A stretch of 64,000 nucleotides of DNA from Dinghuibacter silviterrae (GTDB lineage Bacteria > Bacteroidota > Bacteroidia > Chitinophagales > Chitinophagaceae). Made by a program: the position numbers and the translations under genes. The notes below the pieces were generated by a model that saw nothing but the letters and a program-made list of their open reading frames with translations, did no database searches and had not been told where the DNA came from. This document shows, piece after piece, positions 23,443 to 32,029 of the stretch. Where the stretch lies: the NCBI RefSeq assembly GCF_004366355.1, contig NZ_SODV01000001.1, forward strand, positions 1,736,001-1,800,000, in the 5' to 3' direction. The stretch's first letter is position 1. Every line of letters starts with the position of its first letter.

Positions 23443-25056
23443 TTAAGCGGTGCTACCCCCTGCCCCATACATCCTCAACATCCCCTTCAAATCCTCCAAC
23501 GTATTAATCTCCGAAACCGGCTTATCCTTCCGCCACCGCAGCATGCGGGGAAACCGGAGGGCAACGCCTGACTTATGGCGATTAGACGCCGCAATCCCCT
23601 CGAACCCGATCTCAAAAACGAGCTCCGGCGGCACCGTCCGCACGGGCCCGAATTTCTCGCGGGCGTTGCGCTTCACCCAGGCGTCGACCTCGGCGATTTC
23701 GGCGTCGGTAAGCCCGGAATAGGCCTTGGTGAAGGTCACGAGTTGATCCCCGGACCGCACCGCAAAAGTATAGTCGGTGTAGAGGTTACTCCTGCGTCCA
23801 TGCCCCTTCATGGCGTAGACCATGACGGCGTCGATGGTGAGGGGATCGATCTTCCACTTCCACCAGTCGCCGCGTTTGCGGCCGGCCTGGTAGACGGAGG
23901 CCTTTCGTTTGAGCATGACGCCCTCGGCGTGTTGGTCGCGGGAGTCCTCCCGGAGACGGGCGAGGTCTTCCCAGGTATTAAAAAAAATGACTGGGGACAA
24001 CCGCAGGCTCGGGTGGTTGACGAGTGCGACGATGGATTCGAGCCGGGCACGTCGTTCCTCCATGGGGCGTTCCCGGTAGTCTTCTCCCTCGTATTCGAGG
24101 AGGTCGTAGGCGACAAAAACGACGGGGGCCTCCTGGAGTTGTTTGCGGGTGACGTTCTTTCGCCCGATGCGCGTCTGGAGGCTGCTAAAGGGGAGGGGCA
24201 GGCCCTGGTCGAAGGCGAGGATCTCACCGTCGAGGACGGTGGAGGGGGGCAGCTTGCCCAGGAGCGGATCGTATTCGGGGAACTTACCGTTGAGGAGCTC
24301 TTCGCCCCGGCTCCAGACAAAGAGTTCGCCGCCCCGGTGGATGAGCTGTCCGCGGATGCCGTCCCATTTCCATTCGGCCTGCCAGTCCGTGGGGGAGCCT
24401 AAGCTGGAAGGGGCGTCTTCCAGCGCATAGGCGAGGTAAAACGGGTAAGGTTTTGACATATCCTGGCGGGCGGTGCTTTCGTGTACGAGGGCGTCAAACG
24501 AGGTTGTAAAGGGATCCCAGTTGCCGCTGATGAGGTGGAGGAGTTTGTCGGGTTCCAGGTCGAGGGCGGCGGCCAAGGCGTTGACCATGGTGCGCTGCGA
24601 AACGCCGATGCGGAAACCGCCGGTGATGAGTTTGTTGAAGACAAAACGTTCCTCGCGGTTGAAGTTTCTCCAGGCTTCGAGGACAAACGACTTTTTGTCT
24701 TCGTCGGGTGCGTCCCGGAGGGCGTTGAGCCGTTCGATATAATAAAATAGCGGCTGGGCCAAAACGGCCGTCCCTGGTGTGTCAGGCACCAGCAGGGCCA
24801 GCGTTTCGGCCAGGTCGCCCACGGTCGAATATGATTCTTCAAAAAGCCACGGGGGCAGGTTGAGCAGTTCGATACACCAGGCCTGTAGCAGTCCTGACGA
24901 TATGGCGCGCCTTGGCCTCCGGCCGCTGAAGAGGGCGATGACCCAGACCTTGTCCCGGTCCCCGGCGGTTTTGAAGTACCGGGAGAGGGCGTCCAGCTTG
25001 TCGTTGGTCTTGGTGGCGGAGCCGAGTTCGGTGACGAGGGTAGCGAAGGTGCGCAT
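23443..25056 (-). CDS. ATP-dependent DNA ligase (repair type)
   Basis: Seals DNA nicks using ATP, 537 residues. The N-terminal ligase domain (about 1-190) precedes the nucleotidyltransferase domain, where AEWKWDGIRGQ holds the adenylated Lys and LDGEILAF is motif III; an OB-fold follows with RTVPPELVFEIGFEGI near the end. This is the ligase of the helicase / ligase / exonuclease / PdeM set, distinct from NAD-dependent LigA. It starts 3 bp after the exonuclease stop. Downstream the operon is interrupted by the DUF1444 / DUF1016 insertion. Confidence 0.93.
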   Translation of the reverse strand: MRTFATLVTELGSATKTNDKLDALSRYFKTAGDRDKVWVIALFSGRRPRRAISSGLLQAWCIELLNLPPWLFEESYSTVGDLAETLALLVPDTPGTAVLAQPLFYYIERLNALRDAPDEDKKSFVLEAWRNFNREERFVFNKLITGGFRIGVSQRTMVNALAAALDLEPDKLLHLISGNWDPFTTSFDALVHESTARQDMSKPYPFYLAYALEDAPSSLGSPTDWQAEWKWDGIRGQLIHRGGELFVWSRGEELLNGKFPEYDPLLGKLPPSTVLDGEILAFDQGLPLPFSSLQTRIGRKNVTRKQLQEAPVVFVAYDLLEYEGEDYRERPMEERRARLESIVALVNHPSLRLSPVIFFNTWEDLARLREDSRDQHAEGVMLKRKASVYQAGRKRGDWWKWKIDPLTIDAVMVYAMKGHGRRSNLYTDYTFAVRSGDQLVTFTKAYSGLTDAEIAEVDAWVKRNAREKFGPVRTVPPELVFEIGFEGIAASNRHKSGVALRFPRMLRWRKDKPVSEINTLEDLKGMLRMYGAGGSTA

Positions 25057-25059
25057 GGG

Positions 25060-26118
25060 TTAGGGATTTAGGGTTGGGGGCGTTGTCCCGGGGCCGGCGT
25101 CGGGGGTTGGGGCTGCAGCCCCACCGCTCGCGGCCGTGCCCTCCTCTTCGTCGCCATAGGCGGTCTGCAATTCTGCCGCGACGAGCCCTTCGCGCTCCAC
25201 GAGGTACCGGCTAAACGCTGATTGAAACCCGTGGGTCACCAGCACCTGTTCCGCCCCGGTGGCCCGTACGGCCGTAAGCAACCCGTCCCAGTCGGCATGA
25301 TCGCTCAGCACAAACCCCGCGTCGGCATTGCGCCGCCGGACATTCCCCCGGACCTGCATCCAGCCGCTGAAAATGCCGAGGGAATAAGGAATGAACCGGC
25401 GGAGCCAGGGGGAGTCGTCGGAAGAAGGAGGCGCGATGACAACCTGGCCTTTGAAGCGTTCTTTGGGAGTTTCGGGGGTGATCCACTCGACGGGAGGAAC
25501 CGCAACACCAGCAGCCCGGAGTGCCTCCTGGACGTTGTATACGGCCCCGTGCGCAAAAAGCGGCATGGAGAGCTGTTGGATCAGCCGCTGGGCCTTGCCC
25601 AGGCTATAGGCATACAGGACGGTGGTCAGGCCCTCCGCGCGGTTGCGGCCGATCCAGTCTTCAACGGCAGAAAAGACCTGTGATTGCGGCTGCCACCGGT
25701 AAATCGGCAACCCAAAGGTGGACTCGGTGATAAACGTATGACACCGTATGGGCTCAAACACCCCGGACAGCCCGTCGTTTTCGAGCTTGTAGTCCCCGCT
25801 AACGACCCAGACCTCCCCCTTGTATTCCACGCGGACCTGGGAGGACCCAATGACGTGACCTGCGGGATGGAGGGATACGGACACGCCATTCATAAGCACC
25901 GGCGAGCCCCAAGCAACCGCCTGGCAGGAAACAGGCCCGAGCCGGAGGCGCAAAAGGGGCTCGGACAGGGTATGACACAGGTAGTGTGCGCTCCCTGGCC
26001 GGGCGTGGTCGCTGTGGGCGTGGGTGATGACGGCCCTGGGCACGGGTTTCCAGGGATCGATATAGAAATCCCCCCGTGCGCAAAAAAGCCCCCGGTCGGA
26101 ATATTCGATAAGCGGCAT
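25060..26118 (-). CDS. Ligase-associated exonuclease, beta-CASP metallo-beta-lactamase fold
   Basis: Predicted metal-dependent DNA exonuclease of the SNM1/CPSF-like class, 352 residues. Metal motif HAHSDHARPG near 33, GDYKLENDG with conserved Asp, ITESTFGLP, and late DHADW and VLVTHGF motifs fit the family. The last about 25 residues are a low-complexity Ala/Gly/Pro/Thr tail not usual in the family. It lies 8 bp after a periplasmic binding protein gene and 3 bp before the ligase. Confidence 0.9.
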   Translation of the reverse strand: MPLIEYSDRGLFCARGDFYIDPWKPVPRAVITHAHSDHARPGSAHYLCHTLSEPLLRLRLGPVSCQAVAWGSPVLMNGVSVSLHPAGHVIGSSQVRVEYKGEVWVVSGDYKLENDGLSGVFEPIRCHTFITESTFGLPIYRWQPQSQVFSAVEDWIGRNRAEGLTTVLYAYSLGKAQRLIQQLSMPLFAHGAVYNVQEALRAAGVAVPPVEWITPETPKERFKGQVVIAPPSSDDSPWLRRFIPYSLGIFSGWMQVRGNVRRRNADAGFVLSDHADWDGLLTAVRATGAEQVLVTHGFQSAFSRYLVEREGLVAAELQTAYGDEEEGTAASGGAAAPTPDAGPGTTPPTLNP

Positions 26119-26126
26119 AGCCGAAT

Positions 26127-27287
26127 TTACTGCAATCTGGCGACAGCGCCGTTCTGGCGCCGGAGGACGTAGACGTGCTTGTTCTCGAAGTAGTCGGGAA
26201 CGGCGGATCCGGGTGTGAGGAACACGGGTTTGATGAGGTAGGGGGTATAGGTCTGGAACCAGGCGTCTCCCGCATGGGACATCAAGGTATTCCCATAGCG
26301 GAGGAGCAGGTTGGCAAACAGGTAGGTGCTTTCGTAGCCCCGGAAAGCCATATCCCCGGGTTTGGTCCGGGTCAGGGCGATAAACCGCTGGGTGAGGCTG
26401 AAGCTGGCGCCGCTGTCGATGTCCGGGTTGAGGAAGGGGGAGGTGTAGAGATACGGCATGTTTTTCAGCTCGGGGGACTCCAGGGTGCGGTTGCCTTCCC
26501 AGGTGGGCATGCCGATCAGGGTCATCGGGTAGGTGTCCGAGAGGGCGGTGCAGGCGCGTACCAGGCTGATCCCAAACGCATCGTCCAAACTCCCGCAGAC
26601 GATCACGGCGTAGCGGTTGCTGTCCAGGTAGGGCAGCAGGGTGGCGGCGCTAAGGGTGTCGCTGGTCATCACGGTCTGTATGGGAAGCAGGTTGTCGTTG
26701 AGCTGTTTGAAATACCCTTCCAGCTTATCTTCCATGGGACCGGGTTTTCGGATGTACAGGATCTGGTGGGTGGGGTGGTTGACCCGGATAAAATGATAGA
26801 TCGTTTCGCAGTGGGTAAAGATCGTCGGGTTGAGGACGCACACAAAAGGATTGGCGGTGACGCCCCCTTCGTTGGGCCAGGTGGCGGATATGAAGGGAAT
26901 GCTGCGCATCCTTGCAAACGCCGCCAGGGTTTGGTAGTCGCCACCGCTGACGCTCGCGATGATCAATTGTACGGAGTCCAGCTGGTGGGTTTCGATGAGG
27001 TGGGGGATGGCCTGGGCAGCGGAACGGATGTCGTAAAAGGTGCATTGGAGGCGTGCCCCCCCGGTTTGGAGGGTATCCAGGGCCAGGCGCGCACCCTCGG
27101 CAAATTCCAGACCGCTGAAGGCAAAGCGGGGGGATTGTTTGCCCAGCTTGTACGCACCGGAAGCGTCAAACGCGGAGTCCAGGTACAAGGGGGCGAGTAC
27201 GGCGACGGCGTACGATTTGGTTTGGGCAGACGCCCTGGGGCCGACCACAGCCAGCAGCAGGGTAAGGATGATGATCCAACGGCTCAT
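26127..27287 (-). CDS. Periplasmic binding-protein fold (type I), receptor or LpoA-like
   Basis: 386 residues from MSRWIIILTLLLAVVGPRASAQ, a clear signal peptide. The rest resembles type I periplasmic binding proteins (Peripla_BP_6): AVLAPLYLDSAF at the first strand, IIASVSGGDYQTLAAFA, SIPFISATWPNEG, and a hinge-rich C-terminal lobe ending with YESTYLFANLLLRYG. No transporter subunits are nearby, so it may sense or hold a ligand instead of feeding an ABC importer. It begins 1 bp after the guaA stop. Confidence 0.75.
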   Translation of the reverse strand: MSRWIIILTLLLAVVGPRASAQTKSYAVAVLAPLYLDSAFDASGAYKLGKQSPRFAFSGLEFAEGARLALDTLQTGGARLQCTFYDIRSAAQAIPHLIETHQLDSVQLIIASVSGGDYQTLAAFARMRSIPFISATWPNEGGVTANPFVCVLNPTIFTHCETIYHFIRVNHPTHQILYIRKPGPMEDKLEGYFKQLNDNLLPIQTVMTSDTLSAATLLPYLDSNRYAVIVCGSLDDAFGISLVRACTALSDTYPMTLIGMPTWEGNRTLESPELKNMPYLYTSPFLNPDIDSGASFSLTQRFIALTRTKPGDMAFRGYESTYLFANLLLRYGNTLMSHAGDAWFQTYTPYLIKPVFLTPGSAVPDYFENKHVYVLRRQNGAVARLQ

Positions 27288-27288
27288 A

Positions 27289-28827
27289 TTATTCCCATTC
27301 GATGGTAGCGGGGGGCTTTGAGCTAATATCGTATACCACGCGGTTGATCCCCCGCACTTCGTTGATAATCTCGTTGGACACCTTGGCCAGAAAGTCATAA
27401 GGCAAGTGTGCCCAGTCGGCCGTCATCCCGTCCACAGACGTCACTGCCCTCAGCGCGACCGTAAATTCGTAGGTCCGTTCGTCTCCCATGACACCGACGC
27501 TCTTTACCGGCAGGAGGATGGCGCCTGCCTGCCAGACGCTGTCGTACAAACCACTCTCCCTCAGGGACCGGGTATAGACGGCGTCAGCATCCTGCAATAA
27601 CCGTACCTTATCTTCGGTGACCTCGCCCAGAATGCGGATGGCCAGCCCGGGGCCGGGAAAAGGATGGCGGAACAAAAGCTCACGGGGGATACCCAGCTCC
27701 AGACCGACCTTGCGGACCTCGTCCTTAAACAGGAAGCGCAGGGGTTCCACCAGCTCCAGGTGCATGCGGTCGGGAAGACCGCCTACGTTGTGGTGCGACT
27801 TGATGGTGACCGAGGGGCCATGTACGGACACGGATTCGATCACGTCCGGGTAAATGGTGCCCTGTCCCAGGAGACCAATCCCATCTATATGTTTTGCTTC
27901 CGCTTCGAATACTTCGATAAAAAGGCCCCCTATTATTTTCCTCTTCTCCTCGGGACTTACCTTACCCGCCAGCCGGGTATAAAAAAGATTCTTCGCATCT
28001 ACTCCCTTTACATTCAATCCGAGTTGCTTGTAGGTGTCCAGCACCTGCTGGAATTCGTTTTTGCGCAGGACCCCGTTGTCGACGAAAATACCGTACAACC
28101 TGTCCCCGATCGCCTGGTGGATCAGGGTAGCCGCGACCGTAGAGTCCACGCCTCCGCTCAGCGCCATGATGACTTTGCGGGAGCCGATCTGCTGACGAAG
28201 ATGTTCCACGGTTTCGTGGACAAAACTCGCCGGCGTCCAGTCACCGTGACAGCCGCAGATGTTATACAGGAAATTCCGCAATATTTTTTTGCCCTCCACC
28301 GAGTGATACACTTCGGGGTGGAACTGGAGACCATATAAGGTGTGGGGCGTGTTCAGGGCTTTGAACGCGGCTACCGGGATGGATTCCGTGGTTGCCAGGA
28401 CCTCGAACCCGTCGGGCAGCGCGAGAATCGTATCTCCGTGGCTCATCCACACCTGGGAGGTCGTGGATACCTCTTTTAAGAGCGCGTCTTCGGGGTGCGC
28501 GGTGTTGGAAAGGATGGCCCTGCCAAATTCCCTTTTGTCTGACTTCGCTACCCTGCCGCCATAGCGTTTGGCGGTCAGTTGCGCACCATAACAAACACCC
28601 AAAACCGGTATTTGTTGTACAATATTGGCTACATCCAGGTCGGGGCTTTCCGGATCATTGACGGAAAAAGGGCTCCCCGAAAGAATCACCCCTTTTATCG
28701 CCGGGTCGGGTTGTACCCCTTTGTGGAAAGGCAGGATCTCGCAGTAGACGTTGCATTCGCGGACAGCCCGGGCGATGAGTTGGGTGTATTGGGAGCCAAA
28801 GTCAAGTATCAGGATTTTTTCTGTCAT
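27289..28827 (-). CDS. guaA: GMP synthase (glutamine-hydrolysing)
   Basis: Converts XMP, ATP and glutamine to GMP. 512 residues, normal for GuaA. N-terminal class I glutamine amidotransferase ([19 protein letters not shown]; nucleophile in [17 protein letters not shown]), then the ATP pyrophosphatase domain ([15 protein letters not shown]) and C-terminal dimerisation domain ending with IEWE. Head of a minus-strand run with the binding protein, exonuclease and ligase, at gaps of 1, 8 and 3 bp, which couples purine synthesis to a DNA repair set on one transcript. Confidence 0.97.
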   Translation of the reverse strand: MTEKILILDFGSQYTQLIARAVRECNVYCEILPFHKGVQPDPAIKGVILSGSPFSVNDPESPDLDVANIVQQIPVLGVCYGAQLTAKRYGGRVAKSDKREFGRAILSNTAHPEDALLKEVSTTSQVWMSHGDTILALPDGFEVLATTESIPVAAFKALNTPHTLYGLQFHPEVYHSVEGKKILRNFLYNICGCHGDWTPASFVHETVEHLRQQIGSRKVIMALSGGVDSTVAATLIHQAIGDRLYGIFVDNGVLRKNEFQQVLDTYKQLGLNVKGVDAKNLFYTRLAGKVSPEEKRKIIGGLFIEVFEAEAKHIDGIGLLGQGTIYPDVIESVSVHGPSVTIKSHHNVGGLPDRMHLELVEPLRFLFKDEVRKVGLELGIPRELLFRHPFPGPGLAIRILGEVTEDKVRLLQDADAVYTRSLRESGLYDSVWQAGAILLPVKSVGVMGDERTYEFTVALRAVTSVDGMTADWAHLPYDFLAKVSNEIINEVRGINRVVYDISSKPPATIEWE

Positions 28828-28834
28828 GGTGGTG

Positions 28835-28842
28835 CAAAAGTA
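28835..28842 (-). promoter_or_regulatory. TAnnTTTG box of guaA
   Basis: TACTTTTG on the minus strand, 7 nt before the guaA ATG. No convincing TTG was found at -33. The multi-hairpin element at 28871-28958 lies upstream of this box and so would not be in the transcript. Confidence 0.55.
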
Positions 28843-28870
28843 TGAAGAATCTCTATCTTAGTCCACGAAA

Positions 28871-28958
28871 AGGGCGCCACAGGCGCCCTGCCCGAAGGGC
28901 CATTATTAGCGGTGTTGCGACGGCGGCCTAAATTGGCCGCTTAGGTCGCCGCCGCAAC
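28871..28958. repeat. Multi-hairpin palindromic element, copy 1
   Basis: Three consecutive inverted repeats: AGGGCGCC aca GGCGCCCT (28871-28889); GCCC gaa GGGC (28890-28900); a 12-13 nt spacer containing CATTATTAGCGG; and an 18 bp imperfect stem (28914-28931 with 28941-28958) with a 9 nt loop beginning ATTG. The layout and spacer match copy 2 at 31414-31502 although the stem sequences differ. It lies between the divergent guaA and GIN-domain genes. Confidence 0.75.
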
Positions 28959-28974
28959 TCAAAATGCACGTCAA

Positions 28975-29688
28975 ATGAAACGCCTCCTCGCCGCCTTATC
29001 GCTTGTTGTCCTTGCCTCCTGTCATTTCGGCCCCTACCACGTCGTCCGGGGGAACGGGAGCGTCCAGAAAGAGGAACGCAAGGTGGGGGAATTCAAGCGG
29101 GTGGACGTCCGGGGTTTTTTTAACGTCTATGTGACCCAGGGGAGCGACTACAAAGTGGAGCTGGAGGGCGAAAGCAACCTCCTTCAATACATCACTACCC
29201 GGGTCGACGGCAACCGGCTGATCATTTCCACCGAAAACGCGGTTGACCTGACGACCAACAACGACCTGAACGCCTATGTCACTTTGCCGGAAACCGACGA
29301 GGTCGTCCTGTCCGGATCGGGCAATATTATTTCACAGAATACCCTTTCCTCCCCGAACCCCATGTCCTTCAGCCTGAATGGAAGCGGGGACGTCAAGGTA
29401 GCGGTCGACGCCCCGAAAGTCGAAACCAGCCTGGCCGGGTCGGGGAAACTCGCCCTGAGCGGACAGACCCGCGACCTGAAGGTGGACATTGCCGGGAGCG
29501 GTACTTTCTCCGGGGATTCCCTAAAGTCCGAGAACGGGAAAGTATCCATCATGGGGTCGGGGAGCGCCTACATTTTCTCCAGCGTCTCCCTGGATGTAAC
29601 GATCGGGGGCAGCGGGGATGTGTATTACTGGGGGGATCCTTCCATTTCCCAGCACGTGTACGGGTCAGGGTCGCTAAACAAGCGCTAG
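28975..29688 (+). CDS. GIN-domain (DUF2807) lipoprotein
   Basis: 237 residues. MKRLLAALSLVVLASCHFGPY is a lipoprotein signal with lipobox LASC. The rest is a DUF2807 putative auto-transporter adhesin head domain: VGEFKRVDVRGFFNVYVTQGSDYKVELEGE, then regular glycine/serine-rich beta-helical repeats (SGSGN, NGSGDVK, AGSGKLA, AGSGTFS, MGSGSAY, GGSGDVY) about every 20-25 residues. Expected in the outer membrane or surface. Single gene with a stop overlapping the convergent peptidase stop by 4 nt. Confidence 0.88.
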   Translation: MKRLLAALSLVVLASCHFGPYHVVRGNGSVQKEERKVGEFKRVDVRGFFNVYVTQGSDYKVELEGESNLLQYITTRVDGNRLIISTENAVDLTTNNDLNAYVTLPETDEVVLSGSGNIISQNTLSSPNPMSFSLNGSGDVKVAVDAPKVETSLAGSGKLALSGQTRDLKVDIAGSGTFSGDSLKSENGKVSIMGSGSAYIFSSVSLDVTIGGSGDVYYWGDPSISQHVYGSGSLNKR

Positions 29689-31400
29689 TTTACCCGGTAC
29701 ACCGGGTACCGCAGGTGCTCCGGTTCATACCATTGGGAATGTTTGTACACAAAGTCCAGTTGGGCTGCCCCGTTAGCGGCAAAAGCAGGGTCGGCCTGGC
29801 GCTTTTTGTCCAGTGCCTCGCGGATGTCCGGGTGTGCCTGTAGATAGGCCCCTGCCACGTCCTCCAGACGGTAGGCGCTATAACCCTCTTTTTCCTGCAA
29901 AATGGCGTCGAAAAAGTTCCAGGAGAAATACGAATCGTCCCCGGTGGGCTCCAACATTTCCACGGCAAAACGGTCGGTGGGGTAACCCATGGGAACCCAG
30001 TAATCGCCTTTACGGAAATGCAGGGTTTGGGTCATCACCGACACCTTCACATCCGTATTGCGGTGGTGGCGTTCGAACACGCGGGGGGCCGCTTTATAGC
30101 CATCGATATGATAAGCGTCGACGGTGATCGTCGTGTCTTGTGTCAGCGGCCGGAGGGGAACCCCGTTGAGCGCCAGCAGGTCGGTCACGCTGTGCCAGCC
30201 CTGGGGGATGACGTACGCCCGGGGTTTGGTGACAGAATCGATGCCGGTGAAATAATCGAAATAGTCGACCGTACGCTCATACGGACGGCTATGGTCATAA
30301 TACAACCGGGGCAGGCCGCTGACGTCGCTCGGTTTGCGGTCGGCGGTATACCCCTTGAAGTCCACGGTGTCCCAGCGTGTGGAATCGGGGTGCCAGGCCA
30401 GCGCAAAACGTTCCTGCATCCCGATGGCTTTGCGGTCCGCGGCCCGGCTGGCAATGATGTCCCGGCCGTAATGCCCTGCCTCCCGGATCATGACCGTCAT
30501 CAACCGGTAGGTTGACCGGACCCGGTTTGCAAAGGGTTTGAGCATGTGGGTTTCGGGCATGAACCCTATGGTCTGGAAAAGGGCTGCATACCCCGTCGAG
30601 TAGCGCGGGGAGTCATAAAACGCATCCCAGCCCCGGTCGGGGTTGGCGTCCTCGAAATTCACATAGGGGGTCATCTGGTCACCCTCGTTCTTCATGTCCC
30701 GGAAAAGGGCGGGGAGATACACGTCGTGTAAGAACCGCCCGGCCGCCCCGCCCAGCTTGTCGTGCTGGGTGGGTAAGAGGGTCATGGTATGCTGGTAGTC
30801 GGCCCCGTCGCTGACGTGGTTGTCGACCAGGATGTGCGGATCCACGTAGTGGAAGATGCGGGCAAAACCAACGGCGTTGCGGCTGTCACACTTGGTAAAG
30901 TCCCGGTTGAGGTCCAGGTTCTGGGCGTTGCCCCGGAAGCCATAAGCCAGGGGACCGTTTTGGTTGACCCTGGACCAGGAGCCGCGGTCCAGGCTTCCCC
31001 CGATATTGTATAAGGGAATGATCGCGAGCCCCACGTTGTCGGGGATATGGGCCTTGCCCTGGAGGATGTCCCTCAGGAGCATCATCGACGCATCCACGCC
31101 GTCAGGTTCCCCGGGGTGGATGCCGTTATTGATCAGGATTACCACTTTCCCGGCCTTGTGCCAGGCGGCGGGATCGGCGCTTCCATCGTTTGCATACAGC
31201 AGCAGGTGGAGCGGGTAGCCGGCATCGGTAGGCCCCATGGTCTTCAGATGCACCCGGGTAGGGTAACGGGCGGCCAGCTCCTTATAGTAGGCGATACAGC
31301 TATCATAGGTCGTTGTGGCAAGGCCGTTCGACCGTTCGAAGGAAGTGACCTGGGCGCTGGCGGTGCCGCAAAGGAGCAGGAATGCAAGCAAATGTCTCAT
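29685..31400 (-). CDS. Secreted M14-family zinc carboxypeptidase
   Basis: 571 residues with a signal peptide (MRHLLAFLLLCGTASAQ). The zinc site HPGEPDG (HxxE) near 115 and the later His in LVDNHVSDGADYQHT fit M14 peptidases; the N-terminal segment DSCIAYYKELAARYPTRVHLKTMG is typical of Bacteroidota M14 proteins. The C-terminal third is a beta-rich extension of unknown role. It probably acts in the periplasm or outside, on peptides or modified peptidoglycan. Monocistronic: rpsT upstream has its own terminator. Confidence 0.88.
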   Translation of the reverse strand: MRHLLAFLLLCGTASAQVTSFERSNGLATTTYDSCIAYYKELAARYPTRVHLKTMGPTDAGYPLHLLLYANDGSADPAAWHKAGKVVILINNGIHPGEPDGVDASMMLLRDILQGKAHIPDNVGLAIIPLYNIGGSLDRGSWSRVNQNGPLAYGFRGNAQNLDLNRDFTKCDSRNAVGFARIFHYVDPHILVDNHVSDGADYQHTMTLLPTQHDKLGGAAGRFLHDVYLPALFRDMKNEGDQMTPYVNFEDANPDRGWDAFYDSPRYSTGYAALFQTIGFMPETHMLKPFANRVRSTYRLMTVMIREAGHYGRDIIASRAADRKAIGMQERFALAWHPDSTRWDTVDFKGYTADRKPSDVSGLPRLYYDHSRPYERTVDYFDYFTGIDSVTKPRAYVIPQGWHSVTDLLALNGVPLRPLTQDTTITVDAYHIDGYKAAPRVFERHHRNTDVKVSVMTQTLHFRKGDYWVPMGYPTDRFAVEMLEPTGDDSYFSWNFFDAILQEKEGYSAYRLEDVAGAYLQAHPDIREALDKKRQADPAFAANGAAQLDFVYKHSQWYEPEHLRYPVYRVN

Positions 31401-31413
31401 ACGTAAAAATTAG

Positions 31414-31502
31414 AGCCGGCCACGGGCCGGCTGGCCGAAGGCCCATAGTTAGCGGATTTTTGTGTCCGCCGTAAATTGTCAGTTACGGCGGACACAAAAA
31501 TC
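31414..31502. repeat. Multi-hairpin palindromic element, copy 2
   Basis: AGCCGGCC acg GGCCGGCT (31414-31432), GGCC gaa GGCC (31433-31443), spacer CATAGTTAGCGG, then a perfect 20 bp inverted repeat (31455-31474 with 31483-31502) with an 8 nt loop starting ATTG. The same order, loop types and spacer as copy 1, with compensating changes in all stems. It lies between rpsT and the M14 peptidase gene. Confidence 0.78.
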
Positions 31503-31504
31503 AA

Positions 31505-31527
31505 AAGTCCCGAATTTTTCGGGACTT
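31505..31527 (-). terminator. Intrinsic terminator of rpsT
   Basis: Perfect 10 bp stem AAGTCCCGAA / TTCGGGACTT with a 3 nt loop, about 30 bp after the rpsT stop. On the minus strand it is followed by TTTTGATTTTTG. Confidence 0.8.
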
Positions 31528-31557
31528 CCAAATAACTTATACGTGAGCGGCTTCTCC

Positions 31558-31812
31558 TTACGCGATCTTGTTGACGCGGATGGCGAGCTTGCTCTTCAGG
31601 TTGGATGCCTTGTTCTTATGGATGATGCCGTTCTTCGCCATCTTGTCGATCATGGCGATCACCTCGGGCAGTTTCCCCGCGGCGGCAGCTTTATCCGTGA
31701 CAGCCTTCAGGTCCCGGATCGCGTTACGGGTGGTTTTACCCTGATAGCGATTCTTTTCCCTGCGCTTGGCGGCCTGACGTACGTCTTTTTTTGTTGCCTG
31801 ATGATTAGCCAT
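31558..31812 (-). CDS. rpsT: 30S ribosomal protein S20
   Basis: Small-subunit protein that binds 16S rRNA. 84 residues, basic and helical: MANHQATKKDVRQAAKRREKNR... ending KLAIRVNKIA, typical S20. Single gene with a good promoter about 38 nt upstream and an intrinsic terminator. Confidence 0.97.
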   Translation of the reverse strand: MANHQATKKDVRQAAKRREKNRYQGKTTRNAIRDLKAVTDKAAAAGKLPEVIAMIDKMAKNGIIHKNKASNLKSKLAIRVNKIA

Positions 31813-31850
31813 GAGTCACTATTATTTTTTGTCCGGTAAATTTAGGAGGG

Positions 31851-31880
31851 CAAAGGTAGGCGTTTTCGGTAAAAGAACAA
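31851..31880 (-). promoter_or_regulatory. rpsT promoter (TTG-N19-TACCTTTG)
   Basis: On the minus strand TTG and TACCTTTG are separated by exactly 19 nt, the best match to the Bacteroidota consensus in the window. The box (31851-31858) lies 38 nt before the ATG, leaving a leader of about 30 nt. Confidence 0.8.
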
Positions 31881-32029
31881 GCCCCGGCCGGAGAAAAATA
31901 ATATAATCTGGTTTCACCCCCCGGCGTTATGACAGAATTTTGACCGATATTTGCAAGGCCAAACGCGTAGCCGTTTGTCTCTTAACTTATGTTAAGCTGT
32001 TGGTTAACAACAGTATATACCAATTTCTC

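Noticed and set aside
28843-28974. A purine-type riboswitch before guaA
   Set aside because: The hairpins there are upstream of the probable guaA -7 box and share their plan with the element before the M14 gene; no aptamer core was recognised.
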